From the NCBI RefSeq assembly GCF_000373105.1, contig NZ_KB890491.1:124001-188000 (forward strand): a stretch of 64,000 bases of DNA, in the 5' to 3' direction. Of this stretch, positions 34,219 to 42,689 are shown one piece after another. The DNA is from Neolewinella persica DSM 23188. GTDB taxonomy: Bacteria; Bacteroidota; Bacteroidia; Chitinophagales; Saprospiraceae. The notes beneath the pieces were generated by a model. That model was not told the DNA's origin and ran no database searches. It was given only the letters and a program-made list of their open reading frames with translations. The translations under genes and the position numbers were made by a program. Within the stretch, counting starts at the first letter, position 1, and the number at the start of each line of letters is the position of its first letter.

Positions 34219-35660
34219 TGTCGGCCCTGTTCATCTACTTCCTCAAGGTCAATTTTCTGCTGTTCGTATTCACGGCTGCTTATTGGCTGTTGTTACGCCG
34301 CGGCAAGCTGCTCCAGCTGAACCGGCTGATCCTGGTGGCGAGTATTTTGCTCGCCTTTCTGTTGCCTGCATTGCCACTGGCTGATTATTTAGCGCAACGT
34401 ATTCCCGGTCCGGTCCTGGAACTGACTGGCCGGCCTGCGGCGGCCCTACCGGGGTTGATATCACCACCCGTTGTTGAAACCTTTAGTATAAGTGAACCCT
34501 TTGGAGCAGTCAGCGTAACGGCCGGCAATGCCGTAGCATCTTCAGAGCACCTCAGTCAGTTAGCCTTTTGGGTTTTTATCGGCGTGGCCTCTTTTCTCTT
34601 TTTCCTGCTGATTCGGCAGTTTGTCCACATCTTCAACCTGATTCTTTACAGCTCCAATACCCGGGAGAATGGACTCACCATCGTGCATACGGACGAGGAT
34701 ATCCCGCCCTTTTCCTTCTTCCGGTTTTTGGTCATTAATCCGGCCAAGTATGCCGGGGAGGAATTGCAGCGCATCATCGTTCATGAGAAGGTCCATATCC
34801 GTCAGCATCATTACCTCGATATTTTGCTGGGAGAATTCCTTCGGGTGCTTTGCTGGTACAACCCCGCCGCCTGGACCCTTAACGCTCTGCTAAAAATGAA
34901 CCTTGAATACATTGCCGACCGGGAAGTGCTCTCCTCCGGCATTGACCGCAAGAACTATCAGTACCAATTACTCCATATGGGTGCGCGTGGCCAGTCGCTG
35001 CGCCTGACCACTCCCCTCAATTATTCACCCCTCAAAATGCGTATTTCCATGATGAATACTAAAAAACCCGGTGCGTTGGCGCAGCTTCGTTATGCCGTGC
35101 TCCTCCCCATCCTCCTACTCGCTATACTGGCCATTAACCCGGTTTTTGCCCAAGGCACGAAAGTTGTTCCCGGGCAGGAAACGAAAGTTGTTGTAGGTAA
35201 ACGAGCAACGGCTTCTTCCAACGCGACTACCGTCATAAAAGGCGTCCATGCTCCCCTCCATGGTGCTGCCAGTAAAACCATTTCCGCTAAGGGTGAGGAT
35301 ATCTTTTTCGTTATTCGGCCCACCATCAAAAGAAAAACTTTAATGGATGTCCAGGAGACCCTGGCCGAAAAAGGCATCACTGTAAAGTACAACAACCTCA
35401 ATTTTAATGACGGCTTACTGACCGCCATCAGTGTTTCTATTAACTCGGAGAATTTCTCCGCCAGTCTTTCACAAGAGCCTTTGGAAGGGCCGCTTGTTTT
35501 TTATGACCTGCAGCTCACGGATAAGATTACCGGGTTCGAATTGGGCACTCCGGAACGGTTTGATCACAAGCAAAGAGATACCATTGACAAAGTTACCGGC
35601 CTACTCATCCGCCGCCCCGGCGGCGGTGTGATGATCCGGGGAACCGCTACAGTTGACTAA
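34218..35660 (+). CDS. BlaR1-type M56 metallopeptidase
   Basis: 480 residues. Membrane helices at the N-terminus, a loop, further helices and the zinc-binding HEKVH (HExxH) in QRIIVHEKVHIRQHHYLDILLGE with EYIADREVL as the third ligand region. A last membrane helix (YAVLLPILLLAILAINPVFA) leads to a C-terminal periplasmic domain of unknown type, not a penicillin-binding sensor. It is thus a Bacteroidota BlaR1-like signalling protease rather than a proven beta-lactam sensor. Coupled to the BlaI gene. Start ATG at 34218 (a GTG at 34215 is also in frame). Confidence 0.85.
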   Translation: MSALFIYFLKVNFLLFVFTAAYWLLLRRGKLLQLNRLILVASILLAFLLPALPLADYLAQRIPGPVLELTGRPAAALPGLISPPVVETFSISEPFGAVSVTAGNAVASSEHLSQLAFWVFIGVASFLFFLLIRQFVHIFNLILYSSNTRENGLTIVHTDEDIPPFSFFRFLVINPAKYAGEELQRIIVHEKVHIRQHHYLDILLGEFLRVLCWYNPAAWTLNALLKMNLEYIADREVLSSGIDRKNYQYQLLHMGARGQSLRLTTPLNYSPLKMRISMMNTKKPGALAQLRYAVLLPILLLAILAINPVFAQGTKVVPGQETKVVVGKRATASSNATTVIKGVHAPLHGAASKTISAKGEDIFFVIRPTIKRKTLMDVQETLAEKGITVKYNNLNFNDGLLTAISVSINSENFSASLSQEPLEGPLVFYDLQLTDKITGFELGTPERFDHKQRDTIDKVTGLLIRRPGGGVMIRGTATVD

Positions 35661-35681
35661 ACGCTATTACCCATCATAAAT

Positions 35682-35725
35682 CAAGAACCTCCAATGGTGC
35701 CTTAGTGCGCCGTCGGGGGTTCTTG
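35682..35725 (+). terminator. Terminator after the BlaI-BlaR1 pair
   Basis: CAAGAACCTCC pairs with GGGGGTTCTTG across about 20 nt, followed by CATTT. Confidence 0.65.
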
Positions 35726-35828
35726 CATTTGGGGCATTCCGTACTCTCTTTTTATCGTTTAGCCCTGCCTTGGGTCTGGAGCTATGAGCACCCTAACAAC
35801 AAGCCTGGGTGGAGCTAACGAAAAGGTC

Positions 35829-35848
35829 TCTGCACCTGCGGCCCCGCC
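35829..35848 (+). repeat. Dispersed 20-mer, copy 15
   Basis: Two mismatches. It reads towards the gene at 36099 and ends 13 bp before the start-less open frame. Confidence 0.85.
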
Positions 35849-35860
35849 CCGGCAACGTAA

Positions 35861-36097
35861 AATTTCAATGAATTCCGGGAGTTTTTCCAAATCTCCGTTT
35901 TCCTAGAGGCTGCCCATGTACCTGAAGATGAACTTTGTGTGACGCTCTTAAGCCATTCGCCCTCTGAACGAGTAGGACGAATTGCTGAATGCTACTCTGA
36001 TAATCGTAAGGGCTCCAAATTTTATGGAATTCCAGCCCAAATAACGTCCCCTATCTTACTGGATGCTATTGTCCAGCAAACAATAAACCCACTTTAA
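35861..36097 (+). pseudogene. Start-less open frame of 78 codons, possible gene remnant
   Basis: An open frame without ATG runs from the stop at 35858-35860 to the stop at 36095-36097. The sequence, with EFFQISVFLEAAHVPEDELC and SERVGRIAECYSDNRKGSKF, looks protein-like and acid/base balanced. It may be the decayed 3' end of a gene, or a gene with an unusual start. The stop is one base from the ATG of the next gene. No family recognised. Confidence 0.35.
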
Positions 36098-36098
36098 T

Positions 36099-36677
36099 AT
36101 GCTCCGTTTCCTCTACGGTTGCTTTGGAATGGCGGGAGTTTTCCTCCTGCTGGCCGCCCACAAAACACCCGTTAAAAACCTGCTCCAAACGCCCGACGGT
36201 AATTACATCATAATTGAAAACCAAGTCGTTCAAGCCAGCCAAATGCTGAGCCGGGAAGACGCCGCTACCTTGGTCGATCTGGCGGCCAAGGGCTTCAATC
36301 AATATAAATTCATTAAGCGGAAAGTGATCAAAAAGGCGATCAACCATACCGTCACCAAGCACACTAAGTCGAAGAAGAAAGCCATTCCCAACGAGCTCGC
36401 AGAGCTCCTGGCTAAGTACCAGCCCCAGGACGTTGGCGATGGCTACTTCATCGTGGACAATCGGGTCGTGCAAAAATGCCAGCCTCTGGCGAAGGAGGAT
36501 TTTCAGGCGCTCCAGGAGATTGCCAGCCGCGCCGATGCCGGGGGCACCATCAGCACCGGTGTTTTTATCGTCGATTACGTAGACCAGACCATCGTCAAAT
36601 TGGAAGAATCCAAAGACAAGGTCAGCCCCGCCGTGCTGGACCGCTACGCAGCGGTGATGAAAAAATACCAGCGTTAA
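36099..36677 (+). CDS. Exported two-repeat protein of unknown function (paralogue A)
   Basis: 192 residues with an N-terminal hydrophobic signal (LYGCFGMAGVFLLLAAH). The mature part is two copies of a roughly 85-residue unit: NYIIIENQVVQASQMLSREDAATLV and GYFIVDNRVVQKCQPLAKEDFQALQ mark their starts. Each ends with a basic or Lys-rich helix and KYQ. It is homologous over its full length to the next gene (36816-37388). Not recognised; probably periplasmic. Confidence 0.6.
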   Translation: MLRFLYGCFGMAGVFLLLAAHKTPVKNLLQTPDGNYIIIENQVVQASQMLSREDAATLVDLAAKGFNQYKFIKRKVIKKAINHTVTKHTKSKKKAIPNELAELLAKYQPQDVGDGYFIVDNRVVQKCQPLAKEDFQALQEIASRADAGGTISTGVFIVDYVDQTIVKLEESKDKVSPAVLDRYAAVMKKYQR

Positions 36678-36815
36678 GCGCTTTTAAAAATAAGGTAGGG
36701 TTGTGGAACCCTCAGCCGGACTTCGTCCCTACTTCGGGTTAATTCCCCGGAACATGGGCCGCCATTCCGGCGGCCTACCCGCCGGGCTCATCTTTTCCTC
36801 AAACCAATTTCCATC

Positions 36816-37388
36816 ATGAAACGATTCTCTTCCCTTCTTTTTGGTGTCCTGGGCCTCTGCCTCTTCGCCGCCGCCGCCAAAGCTCCCGTAAAATCCCTGC
36901 TATTTGACGATAATGGCAACTGGTTGGTGATCAAAAACCAAGTCATTCAGCGTACAAAAGCCATGAGTAAAGAAGACATTTCGCGTATCGCCAAAGTCGC
37001 TCAGGGTATTAACGAAACGGATAAAGTCAACACTACCGTCTACGAGAATGCCGTAAACCAGACGGTCACGAAGAACAAAACCGACTTGAAGGCTTCCGCC
37101 GCTGGCCGGGAAATCCTGGCAGTGCTGAACAAATACCGGCCTCAGCAAACCGAACGGGGTATTCTGGTGGTTAACAACCAGGTAGTCTTGGCCAGTAAAA
37201 CGCTGAGCCGTGACGATATGAACAAATTGAAGGCCATTTCTCAGGAAAACAAGGCTGCAAGTTCGTTGGTCAATAAAAAGGTGTACGAAGACTGGATTGA
37301 CGAAAGCGTTTGGTCGACCGGACTGAAAGACGGAGGTGCCGAACTCCGCGCTGAGTACGCCCGGGTTATGGACAAATACCAGCGCTAG
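36816..37388 (+). CDS. Exported two-repeat protein of unknown function (paralogue B)
   Basis: 190 residues with a signal peptide (GVLGLCLFAAAAKAP). The same two-unit design as the previous gene: NWLVIKNQVIQRTKAMSKEDISRI and GILVVNNQVVLASKTLSRDDMNKL begin the units. KAPVKSLL and DKYQR correspond to KTPVKNLL and KKYQR in paralogue A. A tandem duplication is evident, with a 138-bp gap containing hairpins. The charged, Asn/Val-rich NQVV motif may be a binding face; no family known to me. Confidence 0.6.
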   Translation: MKRFSSLLFGVLGLCLFAAAAKAPVKSLLFDDNGNWLVIKNQVIQRTKAMSKEDISRIAKVAQGINETDKVNTTVYENAVNQTVTKNKTDLKASAAGREILAVLNKYRPQQTERGILVVNNQVVLASKTLSRDDMNKLKAISQENKAASSLVNKKVYEDWIDESVWSTGLKDGGAELRAEYARVMDKYQR

Positions 37389-37461
37389 CCTGATTCCTCC
37401 CCTTCGGCCTTCTACCGCAGAAGCCGAAGGGGACTTTTATCCGCCTTTCAATCCAATCATC

Positions 37462-38052
37462 ATGTATAATTTTAGCAAATTACTCGGCATCGGCGTACTG
37501 CTCTTCATCATTATTGCTAACGCTGCCCACACTGCCTTCGATAGTTACTACGGTTTTTACTACGAAGAGAGCAAAACGGAACTGGTTGCCAAAAATCCGG
37601 CTGCCCGAATGGCTGCCTCAGTTTGCCAGGCCGAGCCGGTGAGGTTGTTTTGCGGTTATACCGGGTTTGGGACAGGCTACGGTTTTTTTGCTCCTAACGT
37701 CGCCAGCGATTTCATTACCCTTTATGAAGTGCAGGATGAGTGTGGCGAGAGCCTCCGCCAAACTAATCTCCCCCCTTTTCATCACAAAGAAAGCGTGATC
37801 CGCTACCTCTCGGCCACCGGAATGTTTTTAGATAAGATTACCAAAGACTCTGCAGAACTGGGCCTGCAAAAAGAATTCCTGGATGTGGTGCAGCGGCAAC
37901 TGGCCGACTACGTCCGCCGCCGTGACCCGGCGGCTGCTTCTGTAACCCTGGACCTTTACCTCTACGACTACGTTACCCTGGCAGCTGCTCCGGAAGCTGT
38001 GCTCTACGAAGACCTTTTCTACGTTGACTCCCAAACCAGCACCCGACCATGA
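37462..38052 (+). CDS. Exported hypothetical protein coupled to an HTTM gene
   Basis: 196 residues from the ATG at 37462 (MYNFSKLLGIGVLLFIIIANAAH), one signal or anchor helix. The rest has YYGFYYEESKTELVAKNPAARMAAS, then RLFCGYTGFGTGYGFFAPNVASDF and two Cys residues. A short AVYxx-like pattern is absent, and no family recognised. It resembles the small partner proteins encoded with HTTM proteins in Bacteroidota. The stop overlaps the next start by four bases (ATGA), so the two are translationally coupled and presumably act together. Confidence 0.6.
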   Translation: MYNFSKLLGIGVLLFIIIANAAHTAFDSYYGFYYEESKTELVAKNPAARMAASVCQAEPVRLFCGYTGFGTGYGFFAPNVASDFITLYEVQDECGESLRQTNLPPFHHKESVIRYLSATGMFLDKITKDSAELGLQKEFLDVVQRQLADYVRRRDPAAASVTLDLYLYDYVTLAAAPEAVLYEDLFYVDSQTSTRP

Positions 38053-38969
38053 ACCTCGCTAAAAAGACCTACGCAGCGCTAGTAAATTTCTTCTTTGCCA
38101 ACGATGCTGCCACCCGCACGGAAAGCCTGCGGGCCCTCCGCTTTTTCCGCGTCGCTGTGGGGACCATCGTTCTCCTCCACTTCTTTGCTATACACCAGGA
38201 TTTTGCCGACCTCTTCGGTACCAACGGCCTTATTCCCTGGGACGTGGCCGACCTCTACGTTGCCGACCTGCAACTTACCCTGCCCCGCCTGATCATTTTC
38301 CTCGAAGGTTACGGGGTAGGAGCCAACGCTACGCTCTTTTGGTTTCAGGTATTATTTTACGGTGCCGGCGTCAGTCTGATCTTCGGTTTTTTCCCTCGTA
38401 TTTCGGCGCTTGTTTTACTGCTGTTGCAGGTATCGATGGTTACGGGCATCGGTTTTTTGGCCTACGGGGTGGACTTCTTCACCAGCATGGCCCTTTTCTA
38501 CCTCATACTGGCCGATACCGGCAAAAACGGCCATCCCCTGCCGGTACGCCGCACCCTTCAGCTGCACCTGGGCATCGCCTATTTCTTTTCCGGCCTGGTA
38601 AAACTCCTGGGCTTCAACTGGTGGAACGGTGAGTCCATCTGGAAGGCCATCAACCTCCCCTACGTCAATCGCGACTTCGCCTTCGATTTCACCTGGCTGG
38701 CCGACTATCCCTTCGTCTTCGTGGCCATTGGCTGGGCCACTATTGTGGTCGAACTCTTCCACCCCTTCTTTATAACCTGGAAAAAAACCCGCACCTTTTG
38801 GCTGCTGGCAACGGTGGGTATGCACTTTGGTATCGCCATCGTCATGAACCTCTACTACTTCAGTGCCATGATGATCGTTTGGAATTTGGCGGCTTACCAT
38901 TGTTTTGAGCCCGAAAAAAGCAGTCCTGTTATTTCTACCGCTGATCTTAATCGGGGGGTGATTGCTTGA
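38049..38969 (+). CDS. HTTM-domain membrane protein (VKOR/gamma-carboxylase-like fold)
   Basis: 306 residues with about six to seven membrane segments: FRVAVGTIVLLHFFAI, LFWFQVLFYGAGVSLIFGFF, LVLLLLQVSMVTGIGFLAYG, HLGIAYFFSGLVKLLG, and FVFVAIGWATIVVELFHPFF. These match the horizontally transferred transmembrane (HTTM) family, related to vitamin-K-dependent gamma-carboxylase. In bacteria its role is unknown. It follows and overlaps the small exported protein. Convergent with the BNR-protein gene. Confidence 0.85.
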   Translation: MNLAKKTYAALVNFFFANDAATRTESLRALRFFRVAVGTIVLLHFFAIHQDFADLFGTNGLIPWDVADLYVADLQLTLPRLIIFLEGYGVGANATLFWFQVLFYGAGVSLIFGFFPRISALVLLLLQVSMVTGIGFLAYGVDFFTSMALFYLILADTGKNGHPLPVRRTLQLHLGIAYFFSGLVKLLGFNWWNGESIWKAINLPYVNRDFAFDFTWLADYPFVFVAIGWATIVVELFHPFFITWKKTRTFWLLATVGMHFGIAIVMNLYYFSAMMIVWNLAAYHCFEPEKSSPVISTADLNRGVIA

Positions 38970-39152
38970 GACAAGAACTTTTTTCTTCTCAATTGACTAC
39001 CTTTCGAAGCGTGGCGATATCCTGAATACTAACACGGCACTGGGCGGATGGACGGAGCTCACAGAGGCCTTTCCGGATTACGCGGAGTGCGCACAAGCCT
39101 GAAGGCTGAGTAACCGGTAGTCCGAATCACAGATGACAATAGAAAACACAAA

Positions 39153-39246
39153 TGGACACAGATTGCAAAATCTGTGTCCATCTGCGTAATCCGCTAAAAA
39201 CTGCGATTCAAATCGTGTAGTAATCCGGCATAAACGCCGGGGAACC
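39153..39246. terminator. Perfect hairpin and GGGAACC hairpin between convergent genes
   Basis: TGGACACAGATT (39153-39164) is exactly complementary to 39169-39180 around GCAA. A second hairpin CCGGCATAAACGCCGGGGAACC (39225-39246) follows. They lie between the convergent HTTM and BNR genes. Confidence 0.6.
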
Positions 39247-39250
39247 AGTC

Positions 39251-42200
39251 CTACAACTTCCCAAACAGCCCCAAATTCGCCGCTTCCACGTCTTTGCGGA
39301 AGGCGGCGAAATCCCCGCCAAGGAAGATCTCGATCTTATAGACGAAGTCTGCCGCAGCATTCTGGTACTGCTCCAAAGCAACCTCCGCCATCTGCGTAGG
39401 TGCGCCCTCGACCTGGCCGATGTAGCGGCCAGCGGTGAACATCTTCGCCCGCAGGTTACTCGGATTTCGCTGTATGCCTTTGAGGTCTTCCTCCTCGATA
39501 AAAATTTCTTCAATTTCAGCGATGGTTTTGAGGAGGCCTTTGGCATCCTTCTCCAGACTGTCTTTTACTGCTTTCGGGGCATCCTTGAGCAGGCCCTGGA
39601 CACGCTTGATCGCCTTGCCTGCTTCCTGCAGGTCGTTCCAGGCGGCGGTGAGGTGAGCGGTAGTAGTATCGAGCTCAACGCGCATAGCTTCCTGGGCGAC
39701 CAGGGCGTTGGGGATCTGCTCTTCGCGAGGGTCGGCGTGGACGGTAACCAGGGTCTTGCCCATGTGGTCGCCGTAGGTCATGATCAGTTCGTAGACGCCT
39801 GGACCGACACCAGGGCCGCTCGGTGTATCAGCATCAGGGCGAGGTGCGCGGCGGCTGGGGAAGTCGATGCCGTCCCGGCGCATGTTCCAACTGGTACGGT
39901 TCATGCCCCAGTTTGGCGTGGTCCGGTAAGTCCGGATCGTATCACCGCTCTGCACATCAACCACCTGGATCTTAACCTTGCCTTTAGGCTTGGATTCCGG
40001 ATTGGGGTCGGTGTCCTTATCGGCAACATTGACTTTACCGTAGTAGAGCATGCTGGCCGTTTCGTCCATAGCCTTTTTACCTTCCTTTGCACCTGCGGCC
40101 GCGCCTTCTTTGCCGCCTTTTGCCATTTCTCCTTTCTTCCCTTTACCTTTTTTCCCTTCCTGTGGCATCACCCAGTACGTCAACATAGCTCCACCACGCC
40201 GGTCCTCGCCCTGGAACTGGCCCTGCGCGTAGAAGCGCGTGCCCTGGTAAGAGCGGTATTCCCACTGGTAAGCGTCGGGTGCCGGGAAGACGGCGAAGGT
40301 GTCCTTCAACATGTCCGTGCCTTTGGTCGCGATCTCCCGGAAAGGACGGATGTCGTCCAGGATCCAAACCGCCCGGCCAAAGGTGCCGAGGATGAGGTCA
40401 TGCTCCCGTGGGTGAATCTTGATGTCGCGCGTAGAAACGCCGGGGTAGGTCTTATTATAGTGTGTCCAAGTACCGCCTTTGTCGAAGCTGATCCAGAGGC
40501 CCTGGTCGGTGCCGAGGAAGAGGAGGTTCGGCTCCACCGGGTCCTGCACGATGGCGAGGGCGTGACCGCTGACTTTCTTCTCGTCCACCATGCGGGTAAA
40601 CGTCTCGCCGTAATTGTTGGTGTGGAAGACCATCGGGCGACGGTCGTTGCGGCGGAAATCGTTGACCACCACCCAGGCTTCCGCCGGGTTATGCGGACTC
40701 ACTTCGATGTAAGGAATCCAGCTACCGGGCGTCATGCCGGGCAGGCGGCTGGAGAGGTCGGTCCAGCTACCGCCATCGTCCTTGCTTAAATGCAGTCTCC
40801 CGTCGTCGGAGCTAACCCAGAGATCTTTGCCATTACTGCCGGGGATGATGCACAGCAGGGTGGTGTGGTTCTCCGCTTGCGTTGCGTCGATGGTGAGGCC
40901 ACCGGAGACCATTTGGCGTTGCTTAGTGGTATCGTTCGTCGTCAGGTCAGGGCTGATGATTTCCCAGTGGTCGCCGCAGTCGGTAGACTTATGCACAAAC
41001 TGGCTGCCCATATAGATGGTGCAGTCGCTCTGCGGTCCTTGCGCAATCGGTGCATTCCAGTTGAAGCGGAGGAAGGTACCATCCGGGTGCAGTGGCTTGA
41101 GGGATTTGGTCTTGCCCGTGGTGCGGTTGACGCGGCCCAGGGAGCCGCCCTGGCTGGCAGCGTAGACGGTGTTGGAATCTCCCGGCTTGAAGATCAGATC
41201 AAATCCGTCGCCGAAGTAGACTTCCTGCCAGTCGGACTCGGTGATGCCACCGGACTTCAGGCCCTGGCTCGGGCCGACCCAGCTACCATTGTCCTGCATA
41301 CCGCCACCGACAAGGTAAGGGTAGCTCATGTCGTAGTTGATGTGGTAGAGCTGGGCCAACGGGAGGTTGGCGGCGAAGCGCCAGGTGTCTCCCCCGTCGC
41401 GACTGATGTTCAGGCCGCCGTCGTTCCCATCGATGATGTATTTCGGGTTGTCAGCATCGATCCAGAAGGCGTGGTGGTCGGGGTGAACGGCGTTACCGTA
41501 GTTGGCAATATTGGTGAAGGTCTTGCCGCCGTCTTCGGAGCGGGAGACGTAGGTAGCAATGTCGAACAACCGGTTTTCATTCTGTGGGTCAACATAAATT
41601 TCGCCGTAGTAGAATGGGCGGTCACCGATGCCTTTGTCGGTCACCAATTTCCAGTTCAGGCCGCCGTCGGTGGATTTGTAGAGGCCGTTTACCTTGGCTT
41701 CGACCAGGGCGTAAACGATGTTGGGCTTGTTGTGGGAGATCGTGATGCCGATGCGTCCGAGGTCGCCTTTGGGCAGGCCGTCTTTGGCCGTGCGGCGTTC
41801 CCAGCCGTCGCCACCGTTGTGGGTTACCCAGATACCGGAACCGGGGCCACCGGAGTTGAAGAAATCGGGGTCGCGGTCAAAAGTCCAAGTTGCGGCGATC
41901 AGTTTATTGGGGTTGGTGGGATCCATCACCATGTCGGCAATGCCGGTGCCTTCGTCGACGTAGAGAATTTTCTTCCAGGTCTCTCCGCCATCGGTGGTGC
42001 GGTAAACGCCGCGCTGTTTATTCGGTCCCCACATGGAACCAAGTGCGCCGGCGTAGGCTACATCGGGATTCGTTGGGTGGGCAATTACGCGATGGATGTG
42101 GCGGGTCTTTTCGAGGCCCATATGCCGCCAGGATTTACCGCCGTCGATGCTTTTGTAGATGCCGCCGCCGTAGTTGGCCGAGTTCCGGGGGTTGCCCTCG

Positions 42201-42622
42201 CCGGTGCCGACCCAGATAATGTTGGGGTTAGCGTCGGAGACGGTCAGGGAACCAATGCCGAGGTACTTCTGCTCGTCAAACAGCGGTTCGAAGCTGATGC
42301 CGCCGTTGCGGCTCATCCACACGCCGCCGGAGGCGGTGCCGACGTAGATGTGCTCCTTATCGGTGGGGTTCACATCAATGGCCGTTACCCGGCCAGACAT
42401 GCCGGAGGGACCGATGTTGCGGGGGGCCAGGGCGTCCCAGTGCTTCAGGTCCACTTGCGCAAGTAAAGGCACGAGGGAGAAAAGGAGTAGGGGGAGGACC
42501 AGTGCAAATCGTGGCGGAAGACTTCCTTCCGACCTTTCCCCTTTTACCCCCTTTTTCAGGGCGCGGACGCAGGTGCAAAGAAAGGTGAAAAGAGCAGTAA
42601 AGAGGAACGTTGTTGATCTCAT
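39251..42622 (-). CDS. Large exported BNR-repeat (sortilin/VPS10-like) protein
   Basis: 1,123 residues. It consists mostly of Asp-box/BNR repeats: SIDGGKSWRHMG, TTDGGETWKKIL, STDGGLNWKLV, SEDGGKTFTNI, SRDGGDTWRFA, SKDDGGSWTDL and SFDKGGTWTHYN. They form one or two beta-propellers. A C-terminal helical tail follows (LKDAPKAVKDSLEKDAKGLLKTIAEIEE). It is probably a secreted or surface glycan-binding or peptidase-associated protein. The start at 42622 yields a hydrophobic stretch, a 20-mer-encoded CTCVRAL, a basic stretch, then [16 protein letters not shown], the same design as at 23113. A second 20-mer plus Lys/Gly-rich array sits near residue 850. Confidence 0.82.
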   Translation of the reverse strand: MRSTTFLFTALFTFLCTCVRALKKGVKGERSEGSLPPRFALVLPLLLFSLVPLLAQVDLKHWDALAPRNIGPSGMSGRVTAIDVNPTDKEHIYVGTASGGVWMSRNGGISFEPLFDEQKYLGIGSLTVSDANPNIIWVGTGEGNPRNSANYGGGIYKSIDGGKSWRHMGLEKTRHIHRVIAHPTNPDVAYAGALGSMWGPNKQRGVYRTTDGGETWKKILYVDEGTGIADMVMDPTNPNKLIAATWTFDRDPDFFNSGGPGSGIWVTHNGGDGWERRTAKDGLPKGDLGRIGITISHNKPNIVYALVEAKVNGLYKSTDGGLNWKLVTDKGIGDRPFYYGEIYVDPQNENRLFDIATYVSRSEDGGKTFTNIANYGNAVHPDHHAFWIDADNPKYIIDGNDGGLNISRDGGDTWRFAANLPLAQLYHINYDMSYPYLVGGGMQDNGSWVGPSQGLKSGGITESDWQEVYFGDGFDLIFKPGDSNTVYAASQGGSLGRVNRTTGKTKSLKPLHPDGTFLRFNWNAPIAQGPQSDCTIYMGSQFVHKSTDCGDHWEIISPDLTTNDTTKQRQMVSGGLTIDATQAENHTTLLCIIPGSNGKDLWVSSDDGRLHLSKDDGGSWTDLSSRLPGMTPGSWIPYIEVSPHNPAEAWVVVNDFRRNDRRPMVFHTNNYGETFTRMVDEKKVSGHALAIVQDPVEPNLLFLGTDQGLWISFDKGGTWTHYNKTYPGVSTRDIKIHPREHDLILGTFGRAVWILDDIRPFREIATKGTDMLKDTFAVFPAPDAYQWEYRSYQGTRFYAQGQFQGEDRRGGAMLTYWVMPQEGKKGKGKKGEMAKGGKEGAAAGAKEGKKAMDETASMLYYGKVNVADKDTDPNPESKPKGKVKIQVVDVQSGDTIRTYRTTPNWGMNRTSWNMRRDGIDFPSRRAPRPDADTPSGPGVGPGVYELIMTYGDHMGKTLVTVHADPREEQIPNALVAQEAMRVELDTTTAHLTAAWNDLQEAGKAIKRVQGLLKDAPKAVKDSLEKDAKGLLKTIAEIEEIFIEEEDLKGIQRNPSNLRAKMFTAGRYIGQVEGAPTQMAEVALEQYQNAAADFVYKIEIFLGGDFAAFRKDVEAANLGLFGKL
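40086..40105 (+). repeat. Dispersed 20-mer, copy 16 (within a CDS, perfect)
   Basis: All 18 defined positions match. It is antisense to the BNR gene and encodes GAAAGAK. A pyrimidine-rich array (plus strand, 40106-40163) adjoins it and encodes a Lys/Gly-rich insert. Confidence 0.85.
42466..42557. repeat. Fold-back word array in a signal-peptide region
   Basis: A purine-rich arm (about 42468-42505) and a pyrimidine-rich arm (about 42524-42557) flank about 20 bp. On the minus strand they encode the basic linker and [16 protein letters not shown] of the BNR protein. The right arm ends 2 bp from the 20-mer at 42560. Confidence 0.55.
42560..42579 (-). repeat. Dispersed 20-mer, copy 17 (perfect)
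   Basis: All 18 defined positions match. It sits in the 5' coding region of the BNR gene and encodes CTCVRAL. Confidence 0.9.
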
Positions 42623-42689
42623 GAATGGTATGGTTGGAGGCTAATCGGATATTGGCCATTCAGACAGAATACTGTCGATAGCACGCTTA

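Larger units (their letters stand above)
35661..36098. other. Spacer with a terminator, a 20-mer and a start-less open frame
   Basis: No complete gene starting with ATG was found. The interval contains a terminator, the 20-mer at 35829 and the open frame described at 35861-36097. Confidence 0.6.

Noticed and set aside
33853-35660. Beta-lactam resistance operon
   Set aside because: The BlaR1-like protein lacks a penicillin-binding sensor domain and no beta-lactamase gene is adjacent.
39653-40789. A 378-codon open frame on the plus strand
   Set aside because: Antisense to the BNR gene; rich in repeats of complementary codons, no domain.
40790-42466. A 558-codon open frame on the plus strand
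   Set aside because: It is antisense to the BNR propeller gene, whose motifs are clear; the open frame is a by-product of GC-rich codon use.
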